Source: Arma custos (taxonomy: Eukaryota; Arthropoda; Insecta; Hemiptera; Pentatomidae). Taken from it: DNA of 64,000 nt. The stretch lies in NCBI GenBank assembly GCA_037127475.1, contig CM073762.1:20738278-20802277 (forward strand). The letters run 5' to 3'. Both the position numbers and the translations under genes were made by a program. The notes under the pieces are model-generated. The model had not been told where the DNA came from and did not search any database. It saw only the letters and a program-made list of their open reading frames with translations. This document shows, one piece after another, positions 11,201 through 26,200 of this stretch (positions are counted from its first letter, which is position 1; each line of letters begins with the position of its first letter).

Positions 11201-14200
11201 AGCTTTGGACAAAATCCTCTTTTTCCAATCCTCTCATGCTCCCTAAAAAAAATTAAAATAATAAATGCTTTGTTAAATTTTAGAAATCTTCATTATTTAA
11301 TCGACATTGATTTATTATGCTGATAAACACCTCTGTTCGTTGTACAATAGTAAACGGTTTACAAAAAAAAAACAATTTTTTCTCCCACCTTACTTATAGT
11401 TACGCCTCTGCATTTCATGATCCTTCATTATTGATCGACTGACGAATCATGCTTTTAGAGTACCATAAGTTCGTTTAAAACATTGAAAAATAAAAATAAA
11501 ATGTAAAAAAGTGAGTTATTTTACAATATTTCGGAAATTATACGATTTTTTGTATCGCTTATTTAAATTACTTACTTACATGATTTTAATTTACTTGATT
11601 TGTTTACGATCGCAACTATTACCCAATAATACCAGAAGTGAACGAATCCGTCTATACTAGACAAAATAGATTCAAAAAAATACATACGTATTGCATTATC
11701 TGATATTGAAAAAATTTACGCTTAAAATACTAACTTAACTGCGTACTAGGAAGTAAAAAAAAAACTTGTACCACTGCAACCCATGAAGGGTCTTGGGTGC
11801 AATATATGGTAGAGTCTGTACTATTTCTTGGCCTACGGCTGTGCATGGAGATGATTTATCCGAGATCGCGCTCAACCCCCAGGTTTTCCCCCTTATTTTG
11901 AGTATCCACATTATAGAGCCTGGATGAGCCTCAGGAGAGTCTGTAGATTCCAAAGGCTTTGGCTGTTGAGAAATTAAATCATTCATCTGTTACAGCCAAC
12001 TTTGTACCCTGAACCTTCAGTATAGTAACTCAGGCCACTTTTACACAATTTTATTATTATTGTTTTAATTCTTTTTACAATGATGTTTTGTTAACTTTAT
12101 ATTTATGGTATTTTAACCTGCATCAAGAATACCATAGAAGGTTGTATATTCTATCGAGTCACGTAATAGCGTTGTGTGCATGATATGTGAACGTTTATCA
12201 AGTACACAGTTCTTCCATAACGCTAACTCTAGATACAGTTAAGCAAATATACGTATATATTATTTTTGGTATAATGCACAATATTATTTTTTACATACAA
12301 TATTTTTAATAATTCAAAACTACAATACTTATTTGAAGTAGAAAATTTTGTGGTTCTCTAAACCAATTTATTAAAATGAAATCATTTTATAAATATTCAA
12401 TTTGCAAGTTGCCAGTTTAATCGCAGATTAAATTAAATTTTTAAATTACTTCCCTACTGAATTAGATTTCTGAACAAATTTACCTGAATTTCAGACATAC
12501 TATATTCTGTAGATTTAATTAATATTCTAATATCTGTTGAATATATCCCATACATTTAAACTAGCGTCAGACAGTATTTTATTTTTTTAATGTACAAACC
12601 TATTCTTGAATTGGGAATTGAAAAATACTGAAAATTAAATATTCTAAACTTTTTGTCATTAGTCATCAAATTTTTGTTTTTGATTTTTGTCAATATTCAA
12701 CTTCATTAAATATTCAGCTTTTCGTCAGTAAAATATCAAATAGCTTTATCATTGATTTTGGTTATTTATTTTTGTCTGATTCCTTAAGAACAATGTTTTG
12801 AGATATTCGAAAATAAGGTATTGCGTAAAATATTCGGGCCGAAAATGGATGAGAGTGTTGGAGAATTTAGAAGAGTACACAAGGAAAAATTGCAAAGAAA
12901 TGATCCCGGTCGATATTATTAAAGTGATAGCGTAGCGAAGTTTAAGATGGGCTTGTAAGTTGTTGGGCTGAGTAATGAACGAATTCCTAAAAATTTAATA
13001 AGCGCTGTACCCTCTGCTGAACATCGGAGGCGTAGGTGGAGGTATTGTGTTAGGAGTGATCGTTCGGTTTTGGGTAGTGGTCCATAGATGGGAGTTTATA
13101 AGCGGATATTAGTGGTATCGGCAACGGGTTCGATAAGCCTTATTGTTATTATAATTTACTATAAATACTTGTATTTTAATATTAATTTATAATGTATAAA
13201 ACACGATTGATGTAAAGAAATCATTTNNNNNNNNNNNNNNNNNNNNNNNNNNNNNNNNNNNNNNNNNNNNNNNNNNNNNNNNNNNNNNNNNNNNNNNNNN
13301 NNNNNNNNNNNNNNNNNNNNNNNNNNTAAATGGCGTTTATTTCGAGTAGGGTCTCTGCTAATTTTGGTTTATTTCTTGAAATAATGAGGTTTTATAATTG
13401 ACTTAGGGAAAAAATTAGCATTCTCTCAAAATATTACTATATAAGTTCTATGTTAAAATATAGAATGTAGAATCCTAAATTTGAAAGATATATTATACAG
13501 TTATATTTTTTGTACCATCCAAATTCTTGTGTATTTGCATTCATCAGCAACTTAAAACATTTCTGGAGGAGATATCTCTGTGTCACTAGGCTGGATAAAG
13601 TAAGAAACCAAGAAATTCGACATAGAATGGATGTGGTTATATTTACAAATGAAAGGGTCGGTTCACGCCGCCTAAGATGGTACGGTCATGTGAAGATAAT
13701 GGCGTTTGAATATTGGCCAAACCGAGTTCTGGATTGGGTTCCACCTGGGAGAAGACAACGCGGACGGCCCAGAAGCAGCTGGATAGAGGGAGACCAAGAG
13801 AAGATGGCTGGTCGAGGACTCAAGAGGATGATTGGATGAATCGGGAGACATGGAATTCTGCTCTGACCAGTTGAGGCAACCCTTGTCGGAACGCCTTTAA
13901 AATGAAAAAATAAAATGAAATGAATTCGGTCAAATCAGACTGAACTTAATTTTTATTCATATAAAAAAAACAGCTGTACCACTAAAAACCAGAGTACTGT
14001 CATTCAGTGGACTGTATGCAATTTGTCCTAAATCACGCTCACCTGATGTCATTTTGCTACCATTATGGTATAATGAGCCAGAGAGGGTCTGCAGATGTTA
14101 ATTGAAAAAATAATTTATCCACAACAAACGGTTTGGAACCTGATACTCACAATTCAGTGACTACGCGTTCTACACACAGACCTACCGCGCTCTCTCAAGT

Positions 14201-17200
14201 ATACCGATCTATCCCCTTTCATTTTTTTTAATTATTAAAGAAAGCTCAAAACACAGGGGCCTCACGCTAGCAAGCTTCACTATTGAGAGGACACTTATAG
14301 AATGAAAAACTCGCTCAACGCATCTTAATGCTCGTTTGAGAATTCGAGCCCAGCCAAGGCACTTAGTTTATTTATTCTGTCAGTTATGGATCTCATAAGG
14401 ACTCGGGAGTCCCTTATTAGCTTGTACTGCTGAATCTTTTAAGTAGGTAATCTTAGTTAGGGTTAATTCAAGATATTTCATATTGAAGAAGTTCTGTTTT
14501 TTCTTAATCTGCCAGTTTTGTGTGCCCCTTTATTTGTTTTTTGAAGACATTATTTTATATTTGATTGTTACATTTTGTTAAAAGGGGTGTGTCCAATAAA
14601 TACGCGAATTAGAGCTATTAAAACTTTATTTTACAAAATTCCATCTACAATCTTCAATCTTTAAAATACTCTCCATTCACTGACATGCACTTCTTCCATC
14701 TTCTTTTCTGCTGTTCAGAGCACACTTGAAACTCCTTGGCAGTTACAATTTTTATATCCCTCGTCGTTTCTATTTTTATTGTTTCTACGTCCTCTAATTA
14801 GTGTCCCTCATCACCATTTTGGATTTTGTCAAAAAGAAAAAGCCACAGGGAGCGAGATCCAGTGAATAGTGATTTTTATTTTTTCGTTAAAAAATTCGCG
14901 AAAAACAAACACTGAATGGGCTGTTGCATTGTCATTCAGGATAATCCATCTGTCGTACTTTTAGAGCTCTGCTGAAACGATGATTGATGGAAAAGTATTT
15001 TAGATTTCTTGAGAGGAAAACTCTAATCTTGACGCAATACTTCTTATTTTTGATCTAAAAAATGTTTAGATTTTTTTAGTTTATGAGATGTCGAGGAGAA
15101 ACACTAAACCAATTTTATTGTCAAAGTAATAGATAAAAGCTTCACTTGGCTCGTTTTTAGGATTCATATTATGACCCTAGAATTTGAGCCCTGAATTTCT
15201 TTTCAGTTTTCTTTTTTGTCGGTAAATTTATTGTTAAATATTCCAGGTTTATTGTCGGGTCGCATTTCTAGTTTTAGAACTCCTAATCAACTCCTGAAAT
15301 GAGATTGAATAAGTCAACACAGGATACTGACGAAGAACCAACTTCTATTGAGATTTTGTCCAGATACCTTAAATTAAACTTGAGCCTCGACACGCTATTT
15401 CGCAACTTGATAAGACGAGATGGCTACTTTACTGATAAATGAGATTTTGCTTTAAAAAAATGCCTTAAATTCTGGTAAATTTTCAAATTATTTGAAAATT
15501 AGGATTGAGTTTAACAAGAAAATATAAAAATCATTACACCATGGTATAGTTCAACCCTTAAAGGTTTTTGGGTTTTGGTACATGGTAGAGACTGTGTCGT
15601 TTATCAGGATATGGTTGTGCAGGAAGGTAATTTGGCCGAAATTTTCTCCACACCTTCCGCCACTTTAAAGCTAAGTGAGCTTCATGAAGATAGCTCAGGG
15701 CATATTGCTAATTACATATTAAATAATTTATCACCCTCTACGTGCAATAATTATATAAATTTTAAGTTGTTTATTTATTAATAATAATATATGATGGTCT
15801 GCACAAGGTGAGAAAGAAATAACAATACAATAATTGAAATAATAATTAGTTCACAGTTATGTTATTTATATCATCCAAATTCTTGTTTATTTGCATTCAT
15901 TAGCAACTTAAAACGATGTTTAACTATGAAAAATAAAATTTTGTTGAGGAATCGAAAATTTTAATTAGTTAATGATGTTTCAAGTTATTATTAGTATGAA
16001 TCGCACAGCTATTTAATACCTTCTTTTAGTTAAATATCATTACTCTTATATCAATCGAATTCTAAATAAAATTTGATTTAAAAAATCCTATATTTTACAT
16101 GGCATGTCGTTGACGTGAACTACTATCGAAAATCGCTCAATGCGGCTAAAGAAGTTTTCACTTAAAAAAAATTTTATTTTTGGACTATGTGCCTAAATTT
16201 TTCTAGGTAGAAGAAAGAAATGTTAAAATAAAAATCACAAAAATTAATAAACAAATAAAGGAAAACTGTTCTCGTAACATAATTGACAAAATCCTGCTAT
16301 CCCATACTGTGCGAACAGGGCTTATAGAATCGATTCCTACATTGTGTCTTGCCATGCATAATTCCCTTTGACCTTAATTTTGATACCCGGGGCTCACCCT
16401 TTGTTCCAGGAGTTATCAACGTTTATCATTCCAGGATTATTGGTGTCTTTTTCAATAAAGAAAATATGCATGAGTACAAATTCCTGTGAAATGCTCACAT
16501 TCCAGTATCGAAAAAATATTCAGTACGTGCATACTTTCCAAAAATAGGAAGAAAACAATTCTATGAAAAAACACAAATATGATAGAGTAAATATTGAACG
16601 TTTAGGTTTTTTCGTGTCTTTTTATTTTTATTAAAATCTATGTTCCGAACATGACCCCTATCTTATTTATCAAACTATATTTATTCTAGTGCAGTGCTCT
16701 AACCACTGAGCTACCAGGGGTCGTATCCAAGCCAGACAAATCCGTTCTTTTCACCGATCCTATATCCTCGTGTTCTCGCAATTTTTGCGATGCATACACG
16801 GGGAAGAATATTCATTGAACATTACTTTAATTAGGATCTTGTTGACTTACGTCAATACTATGTTTATAATTTATTTTTATTTACTGATATTTTGACGGTG
16901 ATTATTTTTAAATATTTTTGTTTTGAAGAGAAAGATTTGTTTATTCTCGGCCAGGGCAAATCTGTTCTATTCGGTTCTATTTCTGTTTTTTTATTAACAT
17001 AAATCTTCATATATATAATATAAAAATCGAAGTTATATATCATACGTGTCCTATTATGTAAAAATAATAGCTCAGTTTGTAGAGCGCTGAGTTACTATAC
17101 TATACGTTCCGGGTTCAAAAACAGCTTTAGTAGATAAATTATTTAATATCCTGAGGTTCATATAAAATGGGTAGTATCCTTAAAATAATTTACTAATATA

Positions 17201-20200
17201 GAGTTTGTGAAAAATCATGCTCCTGCACAACCGTTACCTTAGAAAAATTACATTCTCTACTATTTACAAAAAAAACCCAAGAACTTTCATGGGTTGTAGT
17301 GGTAGAGATTTTTATTTTTCCTTATTAAACTCTAGTCTTTAAATCATATTAATGCTAAAAACCTATTAACCTAAGATAGGATTTTTTTGGATCATTTACC
17401 CACGCAAGGAGTAAAACTTACTTAAAAATCCAACGACATTTTTGTTTCATCGTTTTGCGAAAAAACGATATACAGAATCTGATTACAAAATAATTCAGTA
17501 ATCCTTTACGCGTTAAATTCTTTAGCACCATCCGTAATCTTTTCAGTGTTGGAGAGCGATTAGCCATGACTGACATTCTTCCCTGGTTCAAGCAACGGCT
17601 TAGAGCTTGCCTAACTTTTTGTCTTTTTTTCTACAGAAGCATTCGAGGTATGACATTCTTGGGCGTCCTAGTGGTCTTCTACCTCCAAGGATGTAGTCCA
17701 TAGTTTTCAACGTGTTCCTATACGCTTCAATCGCGAGTGGCCAAACCATTTTATTGGCGTGACTCCAGGAACTATATAAGGAAATATTTTGAAGGGGAGT
17801 GAAAAATATCCCTGGACTCTTTTGCTTCTTACGTTTTTAAATTATATCGCATATTTATATCTCTATGGTAGCAAGTATGAATTATGAGTGAAATTGAATT
17901 ATTTTTGTTTATCGATCATTTCCGATTCTAAAATTAGAATTTAAAATTAAACGTTTTTTTTTTTATTTTTAAAGAGAAAAGATAGGCCTTCGGCCGGGAT
18001 TCGAACCCGGATCCTCTGTCTTTCCGTGACAGCGCCCTACCATTTGAGCCACCAAGACCTCCTGCCGGCAGAGGGCATTCACGGAGGGCTGTCACAGAAA
18101 GACAGAGGATTCGGGTTCGACTCCCGGCCGAGGGCCTATCTTTTCTCTTTAAAAATAAAAAAATTGACCAATAATTATAAAAAATTATAAATTTTTTTTT
18201 CAATAACTTGCCCACCAATGTTATGATAATGTTTTTTCAATTTTTGGATTCATGTTACTTCCCTTGTAAAATTCGATCAAATAAAAAGCCTTACAAGTTT
18301 TTAGGGTTTTAATATATTTTACTTTGGCAACCAAAACTTTTAGTCTCACAAGTTACTGCGAACTTAAATATACTAAGATATATATCCAATTTAAAGCTTC
18401 GAGGTCCGTACAGATATTACAATTTAAATAGAATTTATGGCTTCATTTTAAAAGTAGTAAATTATTTAAACACCGGAAAATGAAAGGAGCTGAAACTAAA
18501 CTCCGATAAGAAAGGGGATTTAGCTCGTATAAGTTTCAGTTAATTTTCTCGATGAAGAGGAGAGAGGGTAGAACGCTAAATTACTGATCTCTTGGACCCG
18601 GGTTTACGACAGGCAATGTGAGAAATAGTATTTTACAACTGCGGATTGACCATTTTCGCAAGATATCTCTGGGGCTCACCCTTCTTCTATAAAGTGTGTA
18701 TTCTCAGTCGGAGAAAATCCTGGCAGTTAAGCTGTTTTCGGCCAGATTACCTGCCTTCAAAAGTGTTGTCTTAGATACTGATTAGGAAGCCTTTAGGGTG
18801 TTGCAGTAGTACAGTTTTTTTAATATCTTTATTATTGAAAAAGGTACTTTTATAATATATTTAAGTAAATAGAGAAAATATTAAAAGGAAAAAAAAATAT
18901 ATCGACATCCTTATCACTTAATTTATAATCAATACATAATTGATATTTAGAGGAAAATGTATTTTATATCGCTCGTTATTTTCGACATAATCAACTTGCA
19001 TGATTATAATATTATAATCGATTATAATCGATTCCTTTGTTGGTTTAATTTGTCACGATTGTGTATATAATAAAGCAATTTGCTAATGAAAAGTTTTCTC
19101 AGAAACGTTTTAGTCTTTGTCGTCCTCTAGAAAGGAACAGTCTATTTTATTTGTGGGTTAAAATAATATTATTTTTATTTATAATGGCATTTAAAATTTA
19201 TATTGGATGGCGTTATATGTTTGTAACTATTAATTTTGGAAATCACTATCGACATTTTTCCTTCCTCGATCACTAAATCTTCTCAATAAAATTTATTTTC
19301 CTTCTAATTCTATTATCATTCATTTTTCATTAGGGCTAACAATGGGAAAAAGTTAATTTAAAAAAGAAAATTATGTTAAAGACATTTGAGTGCAAGAAAT
19401 TTTAACCATTTTTAGTACAAAAGATTTGTACATGCTTTATTGTTTTATCTAGATTCTCCTCTTGCAATATTTTTCTATGATTTTAATTAATTATCTGAGT
19501 TCATATTAAACTCTTACTAAAAAATTAAATGACGAAAGTCGGGAAATTGGACCAAGCAGTTCGCCTAAAGACGTGAATCATATACCTCTAGTACGTTAGT
19601 ACAATAATTTATGATACAATCTACGCCTATAAATAAAATAAATCTAATGAAAGCAAATTTACGTCACTCGGGTGCTCCCCAGCGGTGAGTGGAACGTACT
19701 ACATCATTGTAACGGTCCCTTACTCATGATGTGGTCGTTTGACATTTTGCCTTCAAAGTGATGACCCAGAGCTATGACTCTAAAACGTATCACGCAACCC
19801 CGAGCATCAGGCTTGCTCAGTCAATGCGGGTATTGTTCAATACTAACACTAGAATTGTCAGAGCCCATTCGGAACTCATCCAAAATATTATTTAAGAAAT
19901 AGCGTTGCTTCTTTCTACTTTAGTTTGTGTTTATTCATTTAATGCCACTTTATGCTGCATTGGCTAATCGGATGATGCTACTTCAGTGGGAGCTCTAAAT
20001 TTGCTTACCCGAGTATCATTAGCATGTAGTGTGAAGAGACAAACTATCAATATTTTATGTGAAGTCTGGTGCAGCATCTATTTATATATATAGGTAATTA
20101 ATAATATTTAATGCCGTAAGACTAAATACGAAGGGTTAACAATAAAAAAGAAGTAAAATATACTCTACCAATTCGAGGACATAATTGAATCAGGAACTTA

Positions 20201-23200
20201 GTGAGAAATGTCAATACCTTGATGAAGTAACAGTCATTCTTTAACAATTCTAATGAAGATAAGATTGTACCCCCCTCGTATAAAGAACTGCCCCAAGGGT
20301 TAGTCCAGAAGAACACCTTCAATCCTTGTTCCTTTAATGAGCAACTTCTTAGCCTCTTTCTTCAACAACTTCTAATAATAACATTTCTCCTCTTCAGTTG
20401 TTTGCCCTCTTCTCGCGAGATTTATTGAGAATTATAAACCAAAGAGAAGTTGCTTTTCTTTGTCAAAGTTTCGCTTATTCTCAGTTTAAACTCTTGAACT
20501 TTCTAATCCCCTATGCAGGACTTGTTGAAGAACTTGCTCTTGCTTTAGGATAAGTTTTAAGCCCTCAACACTTAACCTTTGGAAAAAAAGACTCTTAAGC
20601 ATACTTGACTTCCCAGTTCTTCCAGTAACTGTACCTACCCTTAGGAAGGAATTATTTAAGTAAGTCGTGTAGGTGTTTATTTATATTTCTTTAGTAATAG
20701 ATTTCCAGTGTTCATAACGATCGTGCAATACATTTTGTTTTCTTTTTGCAACATTTTCAGGATAACATACTATCATTTAGATATTAAGTGTATTCAGCCA
20801 CTTGTTTATATATCAGTTCTATTGAGCTACTGAGATAAGTTTTTTGTTTATTTATTTAACGTGTCTTTATACTGTTATGGCTAATTGGACGAAGCTACAG
20901 CGGTAAATTTGGGCACCCAAACCACCTCTGAATTTTACTTGCCTAGGTGTAATTCTGATATGAATATTTAATGAGTACCTGACAACCCCCAGGCTTCGGA
21001 ACGCCATTTTATTTCCCCTCAAAATGGCGCTATAAATAAGCATTTTTTACTCATTTTAAATAATTCTAGTTATGCTAAACACTGAACCACGGGTGCCCTG
21101 CACTGCAATTAATTTATTTAGAAGTTATTAATAATTAAAATTTATTAATTGTGACATATTACCTATTTGTAATTATTACCTGATTGTTTTTATAATATGA
21201 TTTTACAAATTGTTGATTACATAATTGTTATTTTATTATTATACTATAAAATTGCTACTGTTATTCCATTCAAAAGATGAAGGCCAAATAGTCGGTTTAA
21301 CTTATCTACCAGAAACATATTTCAGATGAAACAACTTGAGATCATACCGATGATAAATTCAACTCAACGTCAAAGAGTCGACTGGGATCATAAATAACAT
21401 GTTTCAGATTCGTGTGTTGCTGTTTTTTGGGAATGGGGCCTTTTATGTAACAAATGGATGAGTTAACCATCTGTTATCATTTAACCGTTGAAGTTTATCT
21501 TCGTTTTGTTTGTAGGCTTAATGGCTAGCCCGATTTTTCTCCCATCAATTCTTATAACCATTATTTATTTATTTAGTAAAATAAAATAAACGACCATTTG
21601 TTGTTACTATGGAAGATATTAAAGAAAAGAGAAAAATATGTGCGTACCAAGACATCTATAAAACATCCATAATCCTTTATACAAATAAATAATTTAATAG
21701 AAATAATAATTGGTAAACTGTAATATTATCAAATGTAGATTATAGATGTTAATAAACATTATTTTCATTTTTAGCATCATTAACATCGTTAGGTTCTACT
21801 ATACTTAGATCATTTTACTTTCAATCATTTCATAAAACAAGACATTTAACGATGTATTAACATAAAATATTTTAGGAGAAACCAAAAGTTAATGATGTTA
21901 TGTAATCAAAATAATTACTAATTAGATAATCAAAACTAGTTATTGATGTTTTAAGTTATTATTAGAATCCAATTGCACAACTATTAAACGACCTTTAAGA
22001 TAATTATTATTATCTATATACCAATAGAATTCTAACCTTTAAACTAAAGTTGATTAAAAAATATGTATATCTCATGCACAGGCCGCTATGCGTCACTAGT
22101 CTCGCGCAATAAGTCACGAGCATGTCGGTGACGCGAACTAATAACTTTATCCCCTACCAAAAGTCAGTAAACTCTGTCTGTAGACCCTCTGCGGCTCACC
22201 CAGATACAATAAAGTTGGTACCCTTAGTTAGGGAAAAAACTTGTTGGTTGAGCGAGATCTAACCTAAAAACTACCTTCTTACATAACCGTTGGCTTAGAA
22301 AAATTACATTCTCTATCAGTATAAAGACACTTACTTTTACTTAAGTTGAACTTTTTTGAAAAAGTGAGATAAGCACATATGTTTTCTGGTCTGAATTTAT
22401 ATGATCTTTGTTTTTCTGTAATCTCTATAACCCTCGAATGAGTTAAACCCTTGACTGATTGGTTATTTGAGATGTTAATGTTTTTCCTCTTGTCCCGGTA
22501 ATCCTAGACAACAGCTATAACGTATTTAGTTCAGGGAGCTTTTCTTTAATTAACATTTTCCGAAAGGAATCTCTAATCAACATGTCTCGGCTCTTTTTAA
22601 TTAATTGTTTCACAAAAAAAAACAGGAGGGGGGAGGAAAACGACTGTGAGAACATTTGTAAATTGGACAATCGATCAAGCGCAGTTGTTCCATTTAAATA
22701 AAAAAACTAACTGCTAATATATTTATTTATTCCTTATTTATAAAAACTAAGCTGTGAAATAATTTTCGCTTAATGATATGTCTGCACAACGATGTTTTCG
22801 TCTTTAAAGTTATTGAAAGTTAATTTATGTAATTTTAACAATGGCATTTGAACAATACATTAACAGCGAATCTCTAAAAATGTTAGTTATCACTTGACTG
22901 AGGATTTAACAAGTTCCAAGATCGAGACAAGTCTTAGTCCTTGTTGTCTATCAGTTAGGCCTTGGTTGTAAATTAGCACATTTCTAAGTGCGACTCGGGG
23001 ATTTACAATCGCTTAATTTATTATCTTTTTGACCAAACACATAACACACAATACACTTCTTCCATTGGCGCGACAACCCATTACTGGATTTTCTACGAGT
23101 AGTCTCCGCCAGGTCAATTCGGTTGAGTGCAGTTACCCTACAATTCCGAATCCCAAGCTGGATACTCGAATCTTCTGCAAGAACTGTTAGCTGAATAGGG

Positions 23201-26200
23201 AATCCTCTGACCAAACTACATTCTTGAAAAATGTGGCCTATGGTGATTTTGCTGTTTCAATTATGGAATTTTGATAGATCTTGTTTCGCGATGAGGTACG
23301 AATGAGTAAGTTTGCTAGGTTTTGTCACGTTTCGTATGCCAAGACTTTCGGATTAGTGAAGTTCCTTTCAAAATGACATAGTGTCTTGTATCAAAAAGCT
23401 AGATTGTGATGTTTGGGCCACGTACACAAAATGAATAAAGGAAGGCTGATCTTGGAAAAACGTCCAGATGGATAAAGATGAAGAGGCAGTCTAGACTGCG
23501 ATGGCCAGATGATGTGGAGGCAGTCCTTAGGCTTCTGGGAGTGAGAGCATTGAGATGAGTAGTGGAAGATTGGTCAGAGTGGAGGAAAATTGTCGAGATG
23601 ACTAGGGTCCTCCATGGACCATAGTGACCATAGGAGAATACTCGAATGATACTTAAATCTGGAAATTTCAAGACTTGGGGAAAATCAGAGCTTGAGAAAA
23701 CTTCAATGATTTTTTTTATTAACCAACGTGGAACCTTTGTTAATAATAAAAGAGCCAGCAACTTTTAGCTCTAACGATTTTATAATTTGATTCCACGTCA
23801 ATCAGATCGTAACAAGATCAACAAGTTATGTGATTAATAGATTTTGGAAGAGTAATAATTGAATTAATTACTAAACTACTTACGGAATAATTAATAAATG
23901 ATTAGATTTATCGGATACAAAAAGAGGGCCGTTATATTTGAAAATTATTAATAAAAATAGATAACCTGTGCCGAAATAGGAACTAGCGAGCATATTTAAC
24001 TATAACAACTAATAAAATATATATAGATATTATTAGTAATTTATTAACAAATAAAGGACCTTGGGATATTGATTTGATAGCGACGACTTACCGCAGTGTA
24101 TCCTCTGCTGCTGGACTGTAAGGGCACGTCTTCGAAAACAGACAACCTCTGCAAGAGATCATCCAAAAAAATGAACCACTTTAAGTGTATGTATTGTTTA
24201 TGGATTGACAAAACACTCTTTTTATCTTGTATTCTCGCTTTTTCCATAATTGTTACATGGAATAGATCTTCAAATGTCTAAAGAAAGCTATATATCGATT
24301 TTATAAGCTACTTTTAATGCAGTATACTTATTTCCGTTATTAAATTTATTTTATTTCATTTTATTACAGTAAGGTGTAATTGAATATATAAATTAAAATG
24401 TCACAGTCATTGTTAACATAATGTAAATCCTTAAATGGTGTGGAAATTAGTATTATTCTTTTGTGTTTTATACGATGATGGTTAGTTATTAACTGTTAAT
24501 TAAATTCGAGTGTACGGTTTATTGTTTACAAGATACTTGAATGTCAAATTAATCAGGTGTATTTTATTTGGTATATTTTTAAAAAAAAACATATTTGAAG
24601 TTGAAAACGATTGTTTTGCTTTAGTGGAAATTATTTAGGAAAAAATAAATCCTTTCTGGCTCAAATTCAGATTATCTTAACCTTTGCTACACGCAAAAAA
24701 AGATATACAAAAGAAAATTCAATAAAATTGCCCAGAGTGAATTTAGTTTAAGGCCAGCTCGTTAAACTCTTTTTATTTATTCTTTACTCATTGTTGGCAC
24801 CAATCAATTGATTAATTTCAGAGCTTTAATTGTTTAACTCTACAGGGAGCGGAGTGGCTCAGTGGTAGAGCTGAGTGGCCATGCCGGAAATCCTGGTTCA
24901 AATCCCAATGCAGGCAAGACTTTTATTTAGTCTGTTTGCAGCCTGGATCATATGGTATCTTAGATCTACCTAGGGCTCACCCAGTCTCTATAAAATGTTA
25001 TAAAAATAAGGGGGGATCTGGCGGTTGAGCTTGGTCTACAAGTCACCTCCTTGCAGAACCGTTATCCATGAAACAGTGAAGTCTCTACCATGTACTGAAC
25101 ACCAGACCCATTCACGGGTTGTAGTGGTACAGTTTTTTTTTAATTTTATACTTGTGACCGTTATCCCTGAAGACCTGGAATGTGCTTCGAAACGTCTATT
25201 TCTAATCAAGAGTTTCTCTATTTCAGGAGATTTTTTTCACCACCACAAGAACCCTCCATATTTATATGGCCAACTAATAATTATTCAATATACATTAATC
25301 AGTTTTAATTACGATTTATTTTTCAGTTCTAAAAGTGTGATATTTTCATAAAGATTGTTCTTTTCAGTTTGTTTAATAGAACAAGTACATTTTTTTGAAA
25401 AATAATAAACGTAAATATAGCATATTTTTTCGAAAATCAATATTTCTTGACCTGATTCTGAAATAAAATAAATGAATAACAATTTCATAATTTACCAATG
25501 CTATTACAATTTATTTATAAAATTAAAGAAATTCCGCATTCTTTTTCTTTTTTCTTCTTTTTTTGGCTCAACTAACGTTAATAATATATACTAGAACGTA
25601 ATATGAAGTTATTACTTTTTCTATTAAGTCTATGAAAAGTTTCTGTGCAATTTATCAACTATTTACTGATGATTCGATTTGTAATTAATTATTTTCCATC
25701 TTACAGTAACTGTTTATCATAATTATGTCTTCTGTTAAACCTAATTGCTCGCTGGCATTATTCTAACATCTTATCTCGGATTCCAGTCTCATCTAAAGAC
25801 CAATTATCTGTCATCATTGATAACCTTTGTGGAATCTAGCGGAAAATAAAACCAAGGTTTCGCAACACAGCATTGGTATTCGTCTCGCTAATATATGACT
25901 AATGAAAGAGGAATTTTCTTAGCGCCAAGAGAAAAATAGAGAAACATATTCAAATATTTACCGAGAGGAAGACCATCTTGAATTATTCCGCTGTTTCGAA
26001 CATGAAGGGATACTGTATAGCTTGGTATTTGCATGGCGATCGATGGGCGAACTTTTGTCCTACAATGTGAAGTGCCCTCCTAACCTTCATGGCGTCCTGT
26101 GTTCATTCATAATTTATGTTTATCTTAGTATATATTTATATAATATATGCAATATTAATAATAGAATATATATTAAACGTGGGTACAGCTGTAATATGCA

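Noticed and set aside
14582..15440. Active mariner element
   Set aside because: The signature block is present, but stops and frameshifts break the transposase.
18061..18135. Functional tRNA gene
   Set aside because: Only the box A/B pattern fits. The acceptor stem does not close well and the unit recurs as a repeat with fixed flanks.
22984..23214. piggyBac-like transposase gene
   Set aside because: Only a CxxC...C patch was seen, with no catalytic Asp triad and no TTAA-flanked terminal repeats.
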